Source: Imbricaverruca yamaguchii (Eukaryota > Arthropoda > Thecostraca > Neoverrucidae). Taken from it: 64,000 nucleotides of DNA. The stretch is from the NCBI GenBank assembly GCA_034440575.1, contig JAOTOL010001661.1, positions 4,758,501 to 4,822,500 on the forward strand, read 5' to 3'. Below, piece after piece: positions 13,790 to 23,857 of the stretch; position 1 is the stretch's first letter, and each line of letters opens with the position of its first letter. A program made the translations under genes and the position numbers. Below the pieces are notes generated by a model, which was not told the origin of the DNA, searched no databases, and saw only the letters and a program-made list of their open reading frames with translations.

Positions 13790-14340
13790 CAAGCCTCCCA
13801 GGCTACCATGCTGGCCGCCAAGCCTCCCAGACTATCCAGATGGTTGCCAAGCTTGCCAGGCTGCCATGATAGTTGCCACGCCTCCCAGGCTACCATGATT
13901 GTTGCCAAGCCTGTCAGGCTACCATGGTGGTTACCAAGCCTGCCAGGCTGTCATGATGGTTTCCAAGCCTCCCAGGCTATCCTGATGGTTGACAGACGTA
14001 CCAGGCTACCATGATGGTTGCCAAGCCTCCCAGTCTACCCTAATAGTTGCTAAGCCTCCCAAGCTGCTCTGATGATTGTCAGGTACTCCAGGCTACCATG
14101 ATGGTTGTCAAGCCTTCCAGGCTACCATGATGGTTGCTAAGCCTGTCAGGCCACCATGATGGTTACCAAGCTTCCCGGGCTTCTCTGATGGTTGCCAGAC
14201 ACCCCAGCCTATCCAGATGGTTGTCAAGCCTCCCATGCTACCCTGATGGTTGCTAAGCCTGCCAGGCTATCCTGATGGTTTACAGGCGCTCGAGGCTACT
14301 ATGATGGCTACCAGGCTTTCCACGGTACCATGATGGCTGT
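13790..14340. repeat. Degenerate minisatellite, unit about 29 bp
   Basis: About 19 imperfect copies with core AAGCCTCCCAGGCTACCATG then ATGGTTGCC. Copies differ at several positions, so it is older than the 12.4 and 13.4 kb arrays. Confidence 0.92.
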
Positions 14341-15713
14341 AGCGCTGCATAGCTTCTGCCGAGCACTAAAAGGCAATGAGTACCTCTTCCTTGCGCACGA
14401 GGATTGGTTTATGCTGACTGCAAGTACGCTGTTGAGCACTTGTAATTACGCCTGCACGGTCCAGTTGAAAGAAGACTGAGTACCACTGGAGGAAGTGCCC
14501 AACTCGTTCTGTCCTTTTATGGCGGCGTTAATTTGTGTTCATTGCTTCGCTAACTGCCACCAACTTCGAACTCGGAACCGTATATACATGGGTCTGTATT
14601 TCCATTGATGTCAACTTTTTATCCATGCATATATCGCTTTTTAACATGCTCTACATGTTAGAACATAGGGATATATATATATATATATAATGTATATATG
14701 TATATATATATATATATACGCATTTTCGTTTCCGGATTTGACAGTAGGGAAATCAATACGAGTGTGTCCTATCCCCCCGACAATTTTTTTATTCTGAAAA
14801 GGAGGCCCTTTTCTTAATATGAAGATCAATGCATACTGTTCCATCAACAGCATGAAAAAGCCGGAAGCGCCATTCATCCAGCCTCCCCACACCTGAAAAG
14901 ATGCTGGGTATGCCTCTGTCTCCCCAACCATGAAATATGGTGGATGCGCCTTTGCGTGTGTTGTGAACAAGTATGCCTGGCTAATACCGATTAAGTACGT
15001 ACGTGAACTATGTGCCTTCGTGAACGGCTGCATGCCGATTGGATGACGACAATGGTAAAGGTAAAGGATAGGTAAACGCATGGTAAAGGATAATAATCGA
15101 AGTTTTGATGAAGATGCCCCCGTTTGATCGAAGACATTCACGTTTGATGTGCTGGCTTTACAGTAACAAACCTCCTGTCGGACTGTAAATCTTGTGTTCT
15201 GCATAATAGACTGCATTCTGTATATCTTCAAGCCATCACCTAATATTACAGGACATCTAGGTTCAAAGGCAGGAACATAGCCGAATAGTTAATGTGCCGG
15301 CATTGCAAAGATATACTGCTTAATTGGCGAATTATCAACGTACGTGACATTTCTTATTCCTTTAATGTCCGGGCTCATCAACTGCATTTGTGACGCAGCC
15401 CGTTTTGTCGCCTACCGGAGATGCTCTTTAGCAGACCACCCATGTGCCAACCACGCGCACCAATGTCGTCTCATAAATGTTGAACACGCACAGGGGTGTG
15501 GAACTGAAAAAATGCTCTCAAATATGGTTCGTCTCAAGAAAATAAGGCCGGATCATGGTGCCTAAGGGCATTCCTAAGCCCGCCCAGGAAGCCAGGTGTT
15601 GAAGTGGGTCTTGAACTGCTTTACTTAACGTTCGGTGAGTACAGCGTTAGTTTCGTCCGACAATATTCGTGTGGCATGCGACACAAATATACATTTACAT
15701 ATTCATACATATG
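14341..15713. other. No gene seen; small (TA)n at 14671-14718
   Basis: Unique sequence. An interrupted TA microsatellite lies at 14671-14718. A 196-codon minus-strand frame at 14641-15231 ends in the TA repeat and has no recognisable domain. Confidence 0.4.
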
Positions 15714-15715
15714 TA

Positions 15716-15744
<29 letters not shown>
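15714..15744. repeat. (TA)n microsatellite
   Basis: A short pure TA run of about 30 bases. Confidence 0.9.
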
Positions 15745-15746
<2 letters not shown>

Positions 15747-16194
15747 GAGCTTGTATGTATGCAGTGCATATGTGTATATCTAAATCATTTTGATTTTCGC
15801 AATATGTGATTGATCAAAGTGTACACCACTGAGCACATGGGTAGTGGATTGGTAGCTTTCTGAGCAGGAAGCCAGTATGGAACAAACGCGTCCGGAAATG
15901 CTGACAGGGAGCTGAACCTGGCCACACCACGCGCCAGGATAGCCACCGCCCGGCTCGGCCGACTCGCAGTTCATGCACCGGGCCGTCGTGTGATTGGCGC
16001 TGACGTCCTCCGCGGCTGCTCTGTCTGCCGTGCTGCCTCCCTCCCGGGAGTCGCATCTGTGATCGGGGGCGTGCCAGTGACTTTCAGACAATTAGCTAAA
16101 CACACCTTGGCTCCCCCTGGCGGACGTGTTCTGCGAAACAAGCAGCAGCGACGGAGCCGCCCGAGCCGCCTATCGCGTGTCGCGCGTGCGTCTC
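15745..16194. other. No gene seen
   Basis: GC-rich unique sequence. Minus-strand frame 15780-16091 and plus-strand frame 15990-16244 overlap and neither shows a known motif. Confidence 0.35.
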
Positions 16195-17215
16195 CGTCCT
16201 GCCTATCCCGTAGTCACGTGTGTGCAATCCTACCTACAGTCTAGTCCGTAGTCATGTGTGTGTACTGTTTCCGTCCTGCCTAGCCCGTAGTCATGTGTGT
16301 GCAGTCGTGATGTTCTGTCTAGCCCGTAGTCATGTGTGTGCAGTCGTGACGTCCTGTCTGTAGTCATGTGTGTGCAGTCGTGATGTCCTGCCTAGCCCGT
16401 AGTCATGTGTGTGCAGTCGTGACGTCCTGCCTGTAGTCATGTGTGTGCAGTCGTGATGTCCTGCCTAGCCCGTAGTCATGTGTGTGCAGTCGTGACGTCC
16501 TGCCTGTAGTCATGTGTGTGCAGTGTGGTCTCCTTTATGTTGTGCAGTCGTGATGTCCTGCCTAGCCCGTAGTCATGTGTGTGCAGTCGTGATGTCCTGC
16601 CTAGCCCGTAGTCATGTGCGCATAGTCGTGATGTCCTGTCTATCCCATTGTCATGTGTGTGCAGTCGTGACGTCCTGCCTGTAGTCATGTGCGCATAGTC
16701 GTGATGTTCTGTCTATCCCATTGTCATGTGTGTGCAGTCGTGATGTCCTGCCTAGTCCGTAGTCATGTGTGTGCGGTCGTGACGTCCTGCCTGTAGTCAT
16801 GTGGCATAGTGTGATGTCCTGTCTACTGTATGTTGTGGTGTGACGTCCTGCCTGTAGTCATGTGCGCAGAGTCGTGATGTTCTGTCTATCCCATTGTCAT
16901 GTGTGTGCAGTCGTGATGTCCTGTCTAGCCCGTAGTCATGTGTGTGCAGTCGTGATGTCCTGCCTAGCCCGTAGTCATGTGTGTGCAGTCGTGACGTCCT
17001 GCCTGTAGTCATGTGTGTGCAGTCGTGATGTCCTGTCTAGTCCGTAGTCATGTGTGTGTAGTCGTGATGTTCTGTCTATCCCATTGTCATGTGTGTGTAG
17101 TCGTGACGTCCTGCCTAGACCATGGTCATTTGTGTGTAGTCGTGGTGTTCTGCCTAACCCGTAGTCATGTGTTTATAGTCCTACCTACAGCATATCCCGT
17201 AGTGATGTCGGTGTA
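16195..17215. repeat. Minisatellite with alternating 39-bp and 34-bp units
   Basis: About 27 copies built on GTAGTCATGTGTGTGCAGTC. The long unit continues GTGATGTCCTGCCTAGCCC; the short unit continues GTGACGTCCTGCCT and lacks the last five bases AGCCC. In 16320-16510 long and short units alternate regularly, a higher-order period of 73 bases. A few copies carry TATCCCATTGTCATG in place of AGCCCGTAGTCATG. The right end (17040-17215) is more diverged. Confidence 0.95.
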
Positions 17216-17657
17216 GTGCTGCCGACTGCAGTCCCCGACTGGTTAGCCCATGCTGTGGCAGCTGTGTGGACTACTCGGTGGCAAGATGGACCCATGCCGC
17301 GATGGTTCTACTCATATGAGCAGAATGCTGCTCGCATGGCATTTGACAACCCCCTGACATCGGCTTGTGTTTATAGGCGCACCCACGGGGGCTCATCTCA
17401 CGGGACGAACCCCCCCCCCGCCCTTTGAGGATGAAAAATTGGAGATAGGTCGATAGATGCAATAAACGGACAGAAATATAGGGAGTTTTTGCATTTGGAG
17501 TAGGCTCGGTATCGTCAGACCTCTTCCGTAACAGGATCTTGGTCGCGCCACTGGTTGAACCGTGAAGTAAATTTTGAGTGCGCCCCTGGCTGTGTCACTG
17601 ATCTTCCGCCACAGATCAACTTCATCTCAACCAACATTTCTGAGGAGGCGTGAAGCT
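17216..17657. other. No gene seen
   Basis: Unique spacer. Near 17530-17548, GGTCGCGCCACTGGTTG matches the dispersed-repeat terminus motif in inverse orientation. Confidence 0.35.
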
Positions 17658-17925
17658 CCAAAAGCATGTCTGGTCGAGTGTTGACCTGTCGGGACCCATG
17701 TGTGGTCGAGCGGGTAGACCGACCCGTCTGGATCCGTCGGGATCCATGCCGGGTCGAGTGTTGACCTGTCGGGACCCATGTCGGGTCGAGTGTTGACATG
17801 TCGGGACCCAGGTCTGGTCGAGTGTTGGCCTGTCGGGACCCATGTCTGGTCGAGTGTTGACCTGTCGGGGCCCATGTCTCGTCGAGTGGGCAGGTCGACC
17901 CGTCTGGATCCGTCGGGATCCATGC
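17658..17925. repeat. Minisatellite, unit 32 bp, with a longer variant unit
   Basis: Copies of GTCGAGTGTTGACCTGTCGG followed by GACCCATGTCTG. Two copies, near 17707 and 17884, contain the same extra block (GACCCGTCTGGATCCGTCGG), suggesting a higher-order duplication. Confidence 0.92.
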
Positions 17926-18082
17926 CGCCGAATGCCACGCTGCACGCTGCGCCTTTCATCGAGTTTATCTGACGGTATATATCAATCTCGGCATGGCAGC
18001 TGCCGCCTGCGTTGATTGCCCGGTCCGTCCTGCGATGCCTCTAGGCCCCGCTGCCAGCTGCAACCCACCAGGACTGGCAGCT
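17926..18082. other. Short spacer
   Basis: Unique sequence without features. Confidence 0.3.
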
Positions 18083-18312
18083 GGCAGCGGCAACCAGCAG
18101 TGACAACGAGCGGCAGCCACCAGCAGCGACAACCAGCACTGACAATCAGCAGCGACAACCAGCAGCGACAACCGCAGCGGCAACCAGCAGCGGCAACCAG
18201 CAGCGGCAACCAGCAGTGACAACGAGCGGCAGCCACCAGCAGCGACAACCAGCAGCGACAACCAACAGCGGCAACCCAACAACCAGCAGCGACAACCGCA
18301 GCGGCAACAGAG
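18083..18312. repeat. Minisatellite, unit 13 bp (AGCAGCGGCAACC)
   Basis: Copies of AGCAGC(G/A)(G/A)CAACC, with a longer duplicated block (CAGTGACAACGAGCGGCAGC) at about 18097 and 18211. Gln-rich and Cys/Leu-rich open frames on the two strands are repeat translations. Confidence 0.9.
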
Positions 18313-18536
18313 AAGTCGTCTGCTCCGAACTTGCCGCTGCAAGCCCCTTCAAGCTGTGTCGATTTCACGACATGGCAATGTGCAGCAGCGTCGTGCATTG
18401 GCGCCGGCACCGGGCCACATATGTCGACACAAGTATTGGGGGGGGGGGTTGGAGTTGGAGGATAGGGTTTAAGACGTTTTGTTTATGCGCATTTTCCCGT
18501 AGGCGTCACGTTGAATGGGTTGATGTAGCTCATGTA

Positions 18537-18541
18537 GTGTT
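18537..18541. repeat. Target-site duplication, left copy (GTGTT)
   Basis: GTGTT directly abuts the left LTR and is repeated exactly at 23382-23386 next to the right LTR. Five bases is the usual duplication length for Ty3/gypsy integrases. Confidence 0.93.
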
Positions 18542-18751
18542 TGTGGTGGTGCACGCTCAGTGCTCACTGTCTCTTGATACACTGCTCTATCACGGTCTCT
18601 ATATTGTCCACGGCTCGACACGCACGTTGCTGCCTCTGGCCTTGCCCTGACGCGACTGGGCCCTGCCAGGGCGCACAGTCGGAAGTGGGTCGCGCGTCCG
18701 TGGTGCCATAAACCACGGCCCGCGCTCGGCGCATGCGACACACGCACAACA
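18542..18751 (-). repeat. 3' LTR of the Ty3/gypsy element
   Basis: 210 bp, TG...CA, identical by eye to 23172-23381. On the minus strand it contains an ATATAGAG phrase (plus 18599-18606) that could serve as the TATA element of the LTR promoter. Confidence 0.95.
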
Positions 18752-18761
18752 CCTCCCCTCC
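18752..18761 (-). other. Polypurine tract
   Basis: On the minus strand GGAGGGGAGG immediately precedes the 3' LTR, the position where plus-strand DNA synthesis is primed. The same ten bases recur at 18812-18821, 60 bases further upstream in the element. Confidence 0.8.
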
Positions 18762-18950
18762 AAGTTCATGGTCAGGTTCCAGGCTATGCCAACGACTACT
18801 ACACACTTCCACCTCCCCTCCGAGTCGACGACGACGGCAGACGGTTGGTGTCGACTCACAACACCCTGCCGCCACAGCTCGGGCTACAGCACAATGCTGC
18901 ACAACATGCACAATGCTTCACAACACATCGTACCGGCGAGTGCGTGAAGG

Positions 18951-21900
18951 CTACTCGTAAGAGGGAAGCCTGGGGTCGATTTGGAGGCGAGCGGGGCGGT
19001 GAGAGCGTCTGCCGCTGCGACGTGGAACCGGACTGGTCGGTGGCTGTGGGGGCGGTGACCGTCGGTCGGTCAACTCGTCCGCAAAACGAACAGTGCGCGG
19101 TGGGTGGGTCGGCGCGGCCTGACTGGGCGGCGCGGACGGACACGGCGGTGTGTACTCGGACACGAGCGGGCGGAATGGGCGCAGGAAACGGCGATTGCGC
19201 CAATATATGCGGCCACTGGGGAGCTTCACTAGGAAGTCACGCCGTCGGCCTACACCTACAACGGTGCCTCGCCGGTCCCATAACCCGGTCGAGGGGTCCT
19301 GAAGGGACACGTGGGTCCCAACGCGCAGGCTGGGCAGTGGCATGGCCGCTCGATCATAGCGGTCACGGGCCGCTTGCCGGAGTGAGTCGGCGCGGGCGTC
19401 ACAGTCGTCAGCGGCTCGCTGCCACTCAGGTGCGAAGGCACGGTGGTGCATGGGGACCGCTGAGCGCAGAGGACGGCCGTAGAGGATTTGAGCGGGTGAC
19501 CGGTGGTCCGCTCGCGGGGTGTTGCGAAGCTCTAGCAGCCCACGAGCGAACGCATCACAGTCAAGGTCCCCCGCTACGGTCACTTTCTGCACCAGTCTCT
19601 TCACTAGTTTGACGGCCGCCTCAGCGTGGCCGTTGGACTGGGGGTAGTGCGGGGTAGACATGTGATGTGTTACGCCCCAGCGCCGCAGGAAGTCTCTGGT
19701 GAGATGAGCAGTGTACTGTGGGCCACCGTCGCTGCGTAGCACACAGGGAACACCGGTGGAGGCGAAGATTTCCCGCAGGTGCCGGATCAGAGTCCGGGCG
19801 GTGGCGTCGCCGGCGCAGTGCACAACTGCGGGCCACCCGGAGAGCCGATCAACGTACACCAGGTAGGTCTTGCCTGCGTGACTGAAGAAATCTGTAGACA
19901 CAGACTCGAAGACTCGGCTCGGCGGGGGGTCCGACATCAGCGGCTCTCGCTGCTGGCGAGGCAGCCGTTCACGGCATACCTGGCAGGAGCCAACGGTGTC
20001 GGCAACATCGCGGTCGATGCCGGCCCAGTATACAGACTGGCGTGCGCTGCGCTGTGTGCGTTCGACTCCTTGGTGCGAGTCGTGCAGGCGCTGCAGAGTC
20101 TCTGCTCTGAGGCTTCTGGGGATGACCAGACGAGGGCCGCATACCAGGATGCCGTCGTCAACGGCCAAGCGATCTCGCACGCCCCAGTATGGCCTCAGGG
20201 CAGCAGGCAGGTCACGTCTCTGATCAGGGAAGCCGTGTGTCACGGCCTCGCACAACGCTATGTACTCGGCGTCGGCGCGGGCGGCGTCGCGGACGCGGGT
20301 CAGCGTGGCATCCTCGATGGGAGACACCCGGGCTCCGTCTGGATCCAGCTGGGTCACTGAGCGCACGACGAGACTGTGGAGCTGATGAGTCACGTCATCT
20401 TCGGCTTCCTCGTCGTCTGGTGTGGGGTCATCCACGGGGGCTCTGGAGAGAGCATCTGGGATACAGTGATGCTTGCCAGACTGCCAGATGGTCGTGAAGC
20501 TATACGCCAGGAGCTTCATGCGGAGGCGTCGCAGTCGGGGATTGTCGATCTCCGGCAGAGATTTCTGGTTGAGGATGGGCACCAGCGGGCGGTGGTCGGT
20601 GAGAATGTCGAATGACGGGAGGCCTGCCAAAAACAGGTGGCACTTGCGTACGGCCCAGGTCACAGCGAGGAGCTCCAGCTCGATGACGGCGTAACGTGAT
20701 TCCGTGGCCGACAGGAATCGTGAGCCGCATTGCACCAGCCGCCACTGTTCGTCGTGACGTTGGAGAAGGGCGTATCCAAGGCCGTGCAACCGAGAGGCGT
20801 CTGTCTGCAGGGCGGTGGGCCGTCGCGGGTCAAAGTACGCGAGCACTGGGGGTGACACGAGCGTCCTTTTCACTGCCTCGAAGGCCTGAGTGTGAGCCTC
20901 GGTCCATACCCATATGTTCTGGGGCCGCAGCAGGTCACGCAGCGGCTCGGCTGCCAGCGCAGTGTCCGACGAGAAGGCACCCAGTTGGTTCACGAGTCCC
21001 ATGAAACTGCGCAGATCTGTGAGATTGCCAGGTGTGGGGAACTCAGCGATGGCCTTTACCTTCCGCTGGTCGACTGTGTAGCCGTCGGCAGTCACATCGT
21101 AGCCACAGTAGCTAACCGACGGCTCGCCAAACACCAGTTTACCGGGGTGCAGCGTGATGCCGGCTGCGTCACACCGCTCCAAGATCTGGATCACGTGTTG
21201 CAGGTGCGGTGCATACTGGCAGTCGTGTGCCAGCACGTCGTCAACGATTTTGCACGTACGACTGATGCCGGAGAGGGCTTGGTCACCTCGCCGGTTATAT
21301 TCGTCTCCGCTCGCGGAGAGACCTTGAGGCAGTCGTAGCATGCGGAACCGGCCCCACGGCGTAATGAAGCAGGTGAGGTCCTGGTCACGACGGTCTAGTG
21401 GCACCTGGAAGTAACCAGATCGGGCGTCCAGCTTCGTGAAGTAACGCGCCCCGACACCGATGGTGGAGACCGCTTCATGCGGTGTGCACACCGGGTGGGC
21501 GCCACGCCGAACGTACTTGTTCAAGCGAGTGAGGTCGACGGTCAGACGCACTGCTGAACCATGGCTGCCCGCAGGATCTGCGTGTTTCGCTACTGGGACG
21601 ATGGGGTGGCACCAATCTGTGGGATAATCCACGGGAGCGATAACACCTTGCTCCAGAAGCTCGTCCAACTGCTGACGGATATCATCCTGCCACGCGAAGG
21701 GGATGGGCCGAGCTGCTGTGACAGCATGTGGGCGGGCGTCGTCCATCAGCTCGATGCGTGCCGGGCCACCAGTCATTTCACGAAGAGGCGGGGCCGTGCT
21801 GAGGACGCGTGGGAATGCTTCTTTGAGCTCCGCCAGGTGAACTGCTCGTTGCTGCCGGGAAGGCTCCCCAAAAGCCGGGTCCCAGGTCGGGAGCGGGCCA

Positions 21901-23156
21901 CGAACAGAGCAGGTTACTGGATCATCGGACTTGTGCACCAGTGTCTGGTTCGTGCGGACTTGTCGTCGGCGCGGGGGTCGCGCCGGCGCCTCCTCTCGCG
22001 TCCTCGTAGATGTGCTGCCATCTAGCGGCGGTGACAGCCCCTCTTGTCTGACGGTGCTGCCGCTAGGCGGCGCGGCTTCCGTATCCGTTCCACCGGCGGC
22101 GATGCTCGCCACCTGACTGGGGAAGTCCGGTGGCAGAATCCCGAGGGCGATGGAGTCGTGCCAGGAGAGCAGGGCGCTGTCCAGGCCCTGTATGACATGC
22201 ACGGTCACTGTCGCTGTGATTGCACCCAATGTCAGGTCACACTGTACAGTCCCAAAGCACCGCAGCTCGTGGCCACCAGCTGCATACAGCTTGTCCGCGG
22301 GCGGAGACAAACGACTTATGTCCACGTGCATTTCCGCAGCCTGTGCCACGCCAATACAGGAAGTTTCCGCTCCGGTATCGGGTGTCCAGAGCGTTGAGCC
22401 GGCACCATTATGGTGGGTCGTAAACAGCCGGATCCTGGGAGAGCGGCGGGACGACAGGCCGTAAACTCGTATGTCGGACACGTTCGCACGATACTGGCCC
22501 GAGTCTCTTTGTCTGGAGCTGTCGCGCTGTGTTGGGGCTGTTCCAGATGTCGCGCCACGTTGACGACACCTGGCCCGAAAATGGCCGCGACGGTGACACA
22601 GGTGACACGTGGCCGTCCGGGCAGGGCATGGCTGCCCGTCGGCGTGCGGGTAGCGACCGCAGGCGGGACACCTGTCCAGCGTCGGATGCGAGTCTGTCCG
22701 ACGGGTGTTTGAGCCGCTGGGATCCCTGCGACGAGTGCCTGGGCGGCTGGAGTCTGACTGACGGGCACGGGCAGTCCTGTTCCGACGATATGTGGACACA
22801 GGTTGGACGTGGCCGTTTGTCATGGCAGCCGAGTTCTGACGGGCGTTTTCTTGCGCACGGCAGATGTGGACTGCTGACTGCAGGGTGAGATCACTTTCGC
22901 TCAGAAGCGCACGCGGGGTGTCCTCATCTCGGATCCCAGTGACGATGCGATCACGAAGCTGTGAGTCCGTGCAATCACCGGCGGCATCGGTGCGGTCGGC
23001 AGCGGAGTCGGTCAGCGTGCTGTGCTGCGGTCTGGTCTGGGTGGCCGATTCGGCCAGCGCCAGAAGCCGTTCCTCTCTCCTGGCGGATGCTGTGGCTTGC
23101 TCCGTAAGCAGATCCGTCAGGCGGGAGAGGGTTTCGGTGAGAGCGTCCGGATTCAT
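18951..23156 (-). CDS. Gag-Pol polyprotein of a Ty3/gypsy retrotransposon
   Basis: 1401 codons without interruption; the enzymes copy element RNA into DNA and integrate it. Visible domains: a short Gag end with a CCHC zinc knuckle (C184, C187, H192, C197) preceded by a C163/C166 pair; aspartic protease with DTGA at 260-263; reverse transcriptase about 465-690 with LDA at 576-578 and IVDD at 637-640 (YVDD/FVDD is more usual); RNase H about 775-900 with TDAS at 785-788, E826/E828 and D854; integrase with HHCC zinc finger (H1025, H1028, C1058, C1061) and catalytic D1089, D1143, E1179; and a GPY/F-like module about 1281-1328. The Gag part before the knuckle is only about 160 residues, shorter than usual, and most of a capsid domain seems absent. 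The start ATG lies 15 bases past the LTR, inside the primer-binding site region. Gag and Pol share one frame, so no frameshift is needed. Plus-strand frames here are shadows. Confidence 0.95.
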   Translation of the reverse strand: MNPDALTETLSRLTDLLTEQATASARREERLLALAESATQTRPQHSTLTDSAADRTDAAGDCTDSQLRDRIVTGIRDEDTPRALLSESDLTLQSAVHICRAQENARQNSAAMTNGHVQPVSTYRRNRTARARQSDSSRPGTRRRDPSGSNTRRTDSHPTLDRCPACGRYPHADGQPCPARTATCHLCHRRGHFRARCRQRGATSGTAPTQRDSSRQRDSGQYRANVSDIRVYGLSSRRSPRIRLFTTHHNGAGSTLWTPDTGAETSCIGVAQAAEMHVDISRLSPPADKLYAAGGHELRCFGTVQCDLTLGAITATVTVHVIQGLDSALLSWHDSIALGILPPDFPSQVASIAAGGTDTEAAPPSGSTVRQEGLSPPLDGSTSTRTREEAPARPPRRRQVRTNQTLVHKSDDPVTCSVRGPLPTWDPAFGEPSRQQRAVHLAELKEAFPRVLSTAPPLREMTGGPARIELMDDARPHAVTAARPIPFAWQDDIRQQLDELLEQGVIAPVDYPTDWCHPIVPVAKHADPAGSHGSAVRLTVDLTRLNKYVRRGAHPVCTPHEAVSTIGVGARYFTKLDARSGYFQVPLDRRDQDLTCFITPWGRFRMLRLPQGLSASGDEYNRRGDQALSGISRTCKIVDDVLAHDCQYAPHLQHVIQILERCDAAGITLHPGKLVFGEPSVSYCGYDVTADGYTVDQRKVKAIAEFPTPGNLTDLRSFMGLVNQLGAFSSDTALAAEPLRDLLRPQNIWVWTEAHTQAFEAVKRTLVSPPVLAYFDPRRPTALQTDASRLHGLGYALLQRHDEQWRLVQCGSRFLSATESRYAVIELELLAVTWAVRKCHLFLAGLPSFDILTDHRPLVPILNQKSLPEIDNPRLRRLRMKLLAYSFTTIWQSGKHHCIPDALSRAPVDDPTPDDEEAEDDVTHQLHSLVVRSVTQLDPDGARVSPIEDATLTRVRDAARADAEYIALCEAVTHGFPDQRRDLPAALRPYWGVRDRLAVDDGILVCGPRLVIPRSLRAETLQRLHDSHQGVERTQRSARQSVYWAGIDRDVADTVGSCQVCRERLPRQQREPLMSDPPPSRVFESVSTDFFSHAGKTYLVYVDRLSGWPAVVHCAGDATARTLIRHLREIFASTGVPCVLRSDGGPQYTAHLTRDFLRRWGVTHHMSTPHYPQSNGHAEAAVKLVKRLVQKVTVAGDLDCDAFARGLLELRNTPRADHRSPAQILYGRPLRSAVPMHHRAFAPEWQRAADDCDARADSLRQAARDRYDRAAMPLPSLRVGTHVSLQDPSTGLWDRRGTVVGVGRRRDFLVKLPSGRIYWRNRRFLRPFRPLVSEYTPPCPSAPPSQAAPTHPPRTVRFADELTDRRSPPPQPPTSPVPRRSGRRSHRPARLQIDPRLPSYE

Positions 23157-23171
23157 ACTACCGACGCGCCA
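23154..23171 (-). other. tRNA primer-binding site
   Basis: The first 18 bases after the 5' LTR on the minus strand read TGGCGCGTCGGTAGTATG. The leading TGG pairs with the CCA end of a tRNA, as in most LTR elements. The matching tRNA cannot be named with confidence. The last three bases are the start codon of the polyprotein. Confidence 0.75.
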
Positions 23172-23381
23172 TGTGGTGGTGCACGCTCAGTGCTCACTGT
23201 CTCTTGATACACTGCTCTATCACGGTCTCTATATTGTCCACGGCTCGACACGCACGTTGCTGCCTCTGGCCTTGCCCTGACGCGACTGGGCCCTGCCAGG
23301 GCGCACAGTCGGAAGTGGGTCGCGCGTCCGTGGTGCCATAAACCACGGCCCGCGCTCGGCGCATGCGACACACGCACAACA
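23172..23381 (-). repeat. 5' LTR of the Ty3/gypsy element
   Basis: 210 bp, identical by eye to 18542-18751. It would carry the promoter and RNA start for the element on the minus strand. Confidence 0.95.
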
Positions 23382-23386
23382 GTGTT
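23382..23386. repeat. Target-site duplication, right copy (GTGTT)
   Basis: Exact repeat of 18537-18541. Just beyond it, GTTGAATGGGT and TTGATGTAGC recur, phrases that also lie just left of the element at 18510-18529. Confidence 0.93.
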
Positions 23387-23623
23387 GTTGAATGGGTATG
23401 TATTAAGTTTGATGTAGCGCGTCCCCACCCATTCACAGTGCATAAGCATCCATGCACTGTGCATTACGCACGCCGGCGTGCATAGTCTGACCGGCGTCGG
23501 TTAACCCCTATCACCCCTCCCCCTCCCCACAGGGGATGTCCCATGTCGGCACGACCCCAGTGGCCCCAAACTTGAAACTCTTGGTCGTCAGTCGACACTG
23601 CTGAACAACACCGAGCTCGGCAA
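23387..23623. other. No gene seen
   Basis: Short spacer. Around 23440-23475 several self-complementary phrases (TGCATAAGCATCCATGCA, GCACGCCGGCGTGC) could form small hairpins. Confidence 0.35.
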
Positions 23624-23735
23624 GGGAACGGCGGCGTAGTCGGGCGGGTGTGGGTGTAGGTGATGGTGGGAACGGCGGCGTAGTCGGGCGGGTGTGGGTG
23701 TAGTTGATGGTGGGAACGGTGGCCTAGTTGGGCCA
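23624..23735. repeat. Tandem repeat, unit 44 bp, 2.5 copies
   Basis: GGGAACGGCGGCGTAGTCGG begins copies at 23624 and 23668, with a partial diverged copy at 23712. Confidence 0.9.
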
Positions 23736-23857
23736 ACAGGCGATGGAAAATGCCGGGTTGTTTTGTCGCGATGGTCTCCATGCTGTGGAAGAAGAACGTT
23801 TACCCGCGGCCGGCAGGGTACACCGCTCTGTCACGAAGTGCTGGAGAACTCGTGCCG

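Larger units (their letters stand above)
18542..23381 (-). mobile_element. Complete Ty3/gypsy LTR retrotransposon
   Basis: A 4840-bp element on the minus strand: 5' LTR 23172-23381, primer-binding site 23154-23171, one gag-pol frame 18951-23156, polypurine tract 18752-18761 and 3' LTR 18542-18751. The LTRs begin TG and end CA in both orientations, are each 210 bp, and I see no difference between them, which points to a recent insertion. Direct GTGTT duplications flank it. The GC-rich base composition differs from the AT-rich DNA further out. Family: Ty3/gypsy, from the domain order protease, reverse transcriptase, RNase H, integrase. Confidence 0.97.

Noticed and set aside
13234..13908. 224-codon minus-strand frame with a mucin-like Thr-Pro repeat
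   Set aside because: It spans two unrelated minisatellites and a spacer; the Thr-Pro part is the 27-bp unit.
18845..22888. Plus-strand frames inside the Ty3 element
   Set aside because: Shadows of the GC-rich gag-pol frame on the opposite strand; no domains.
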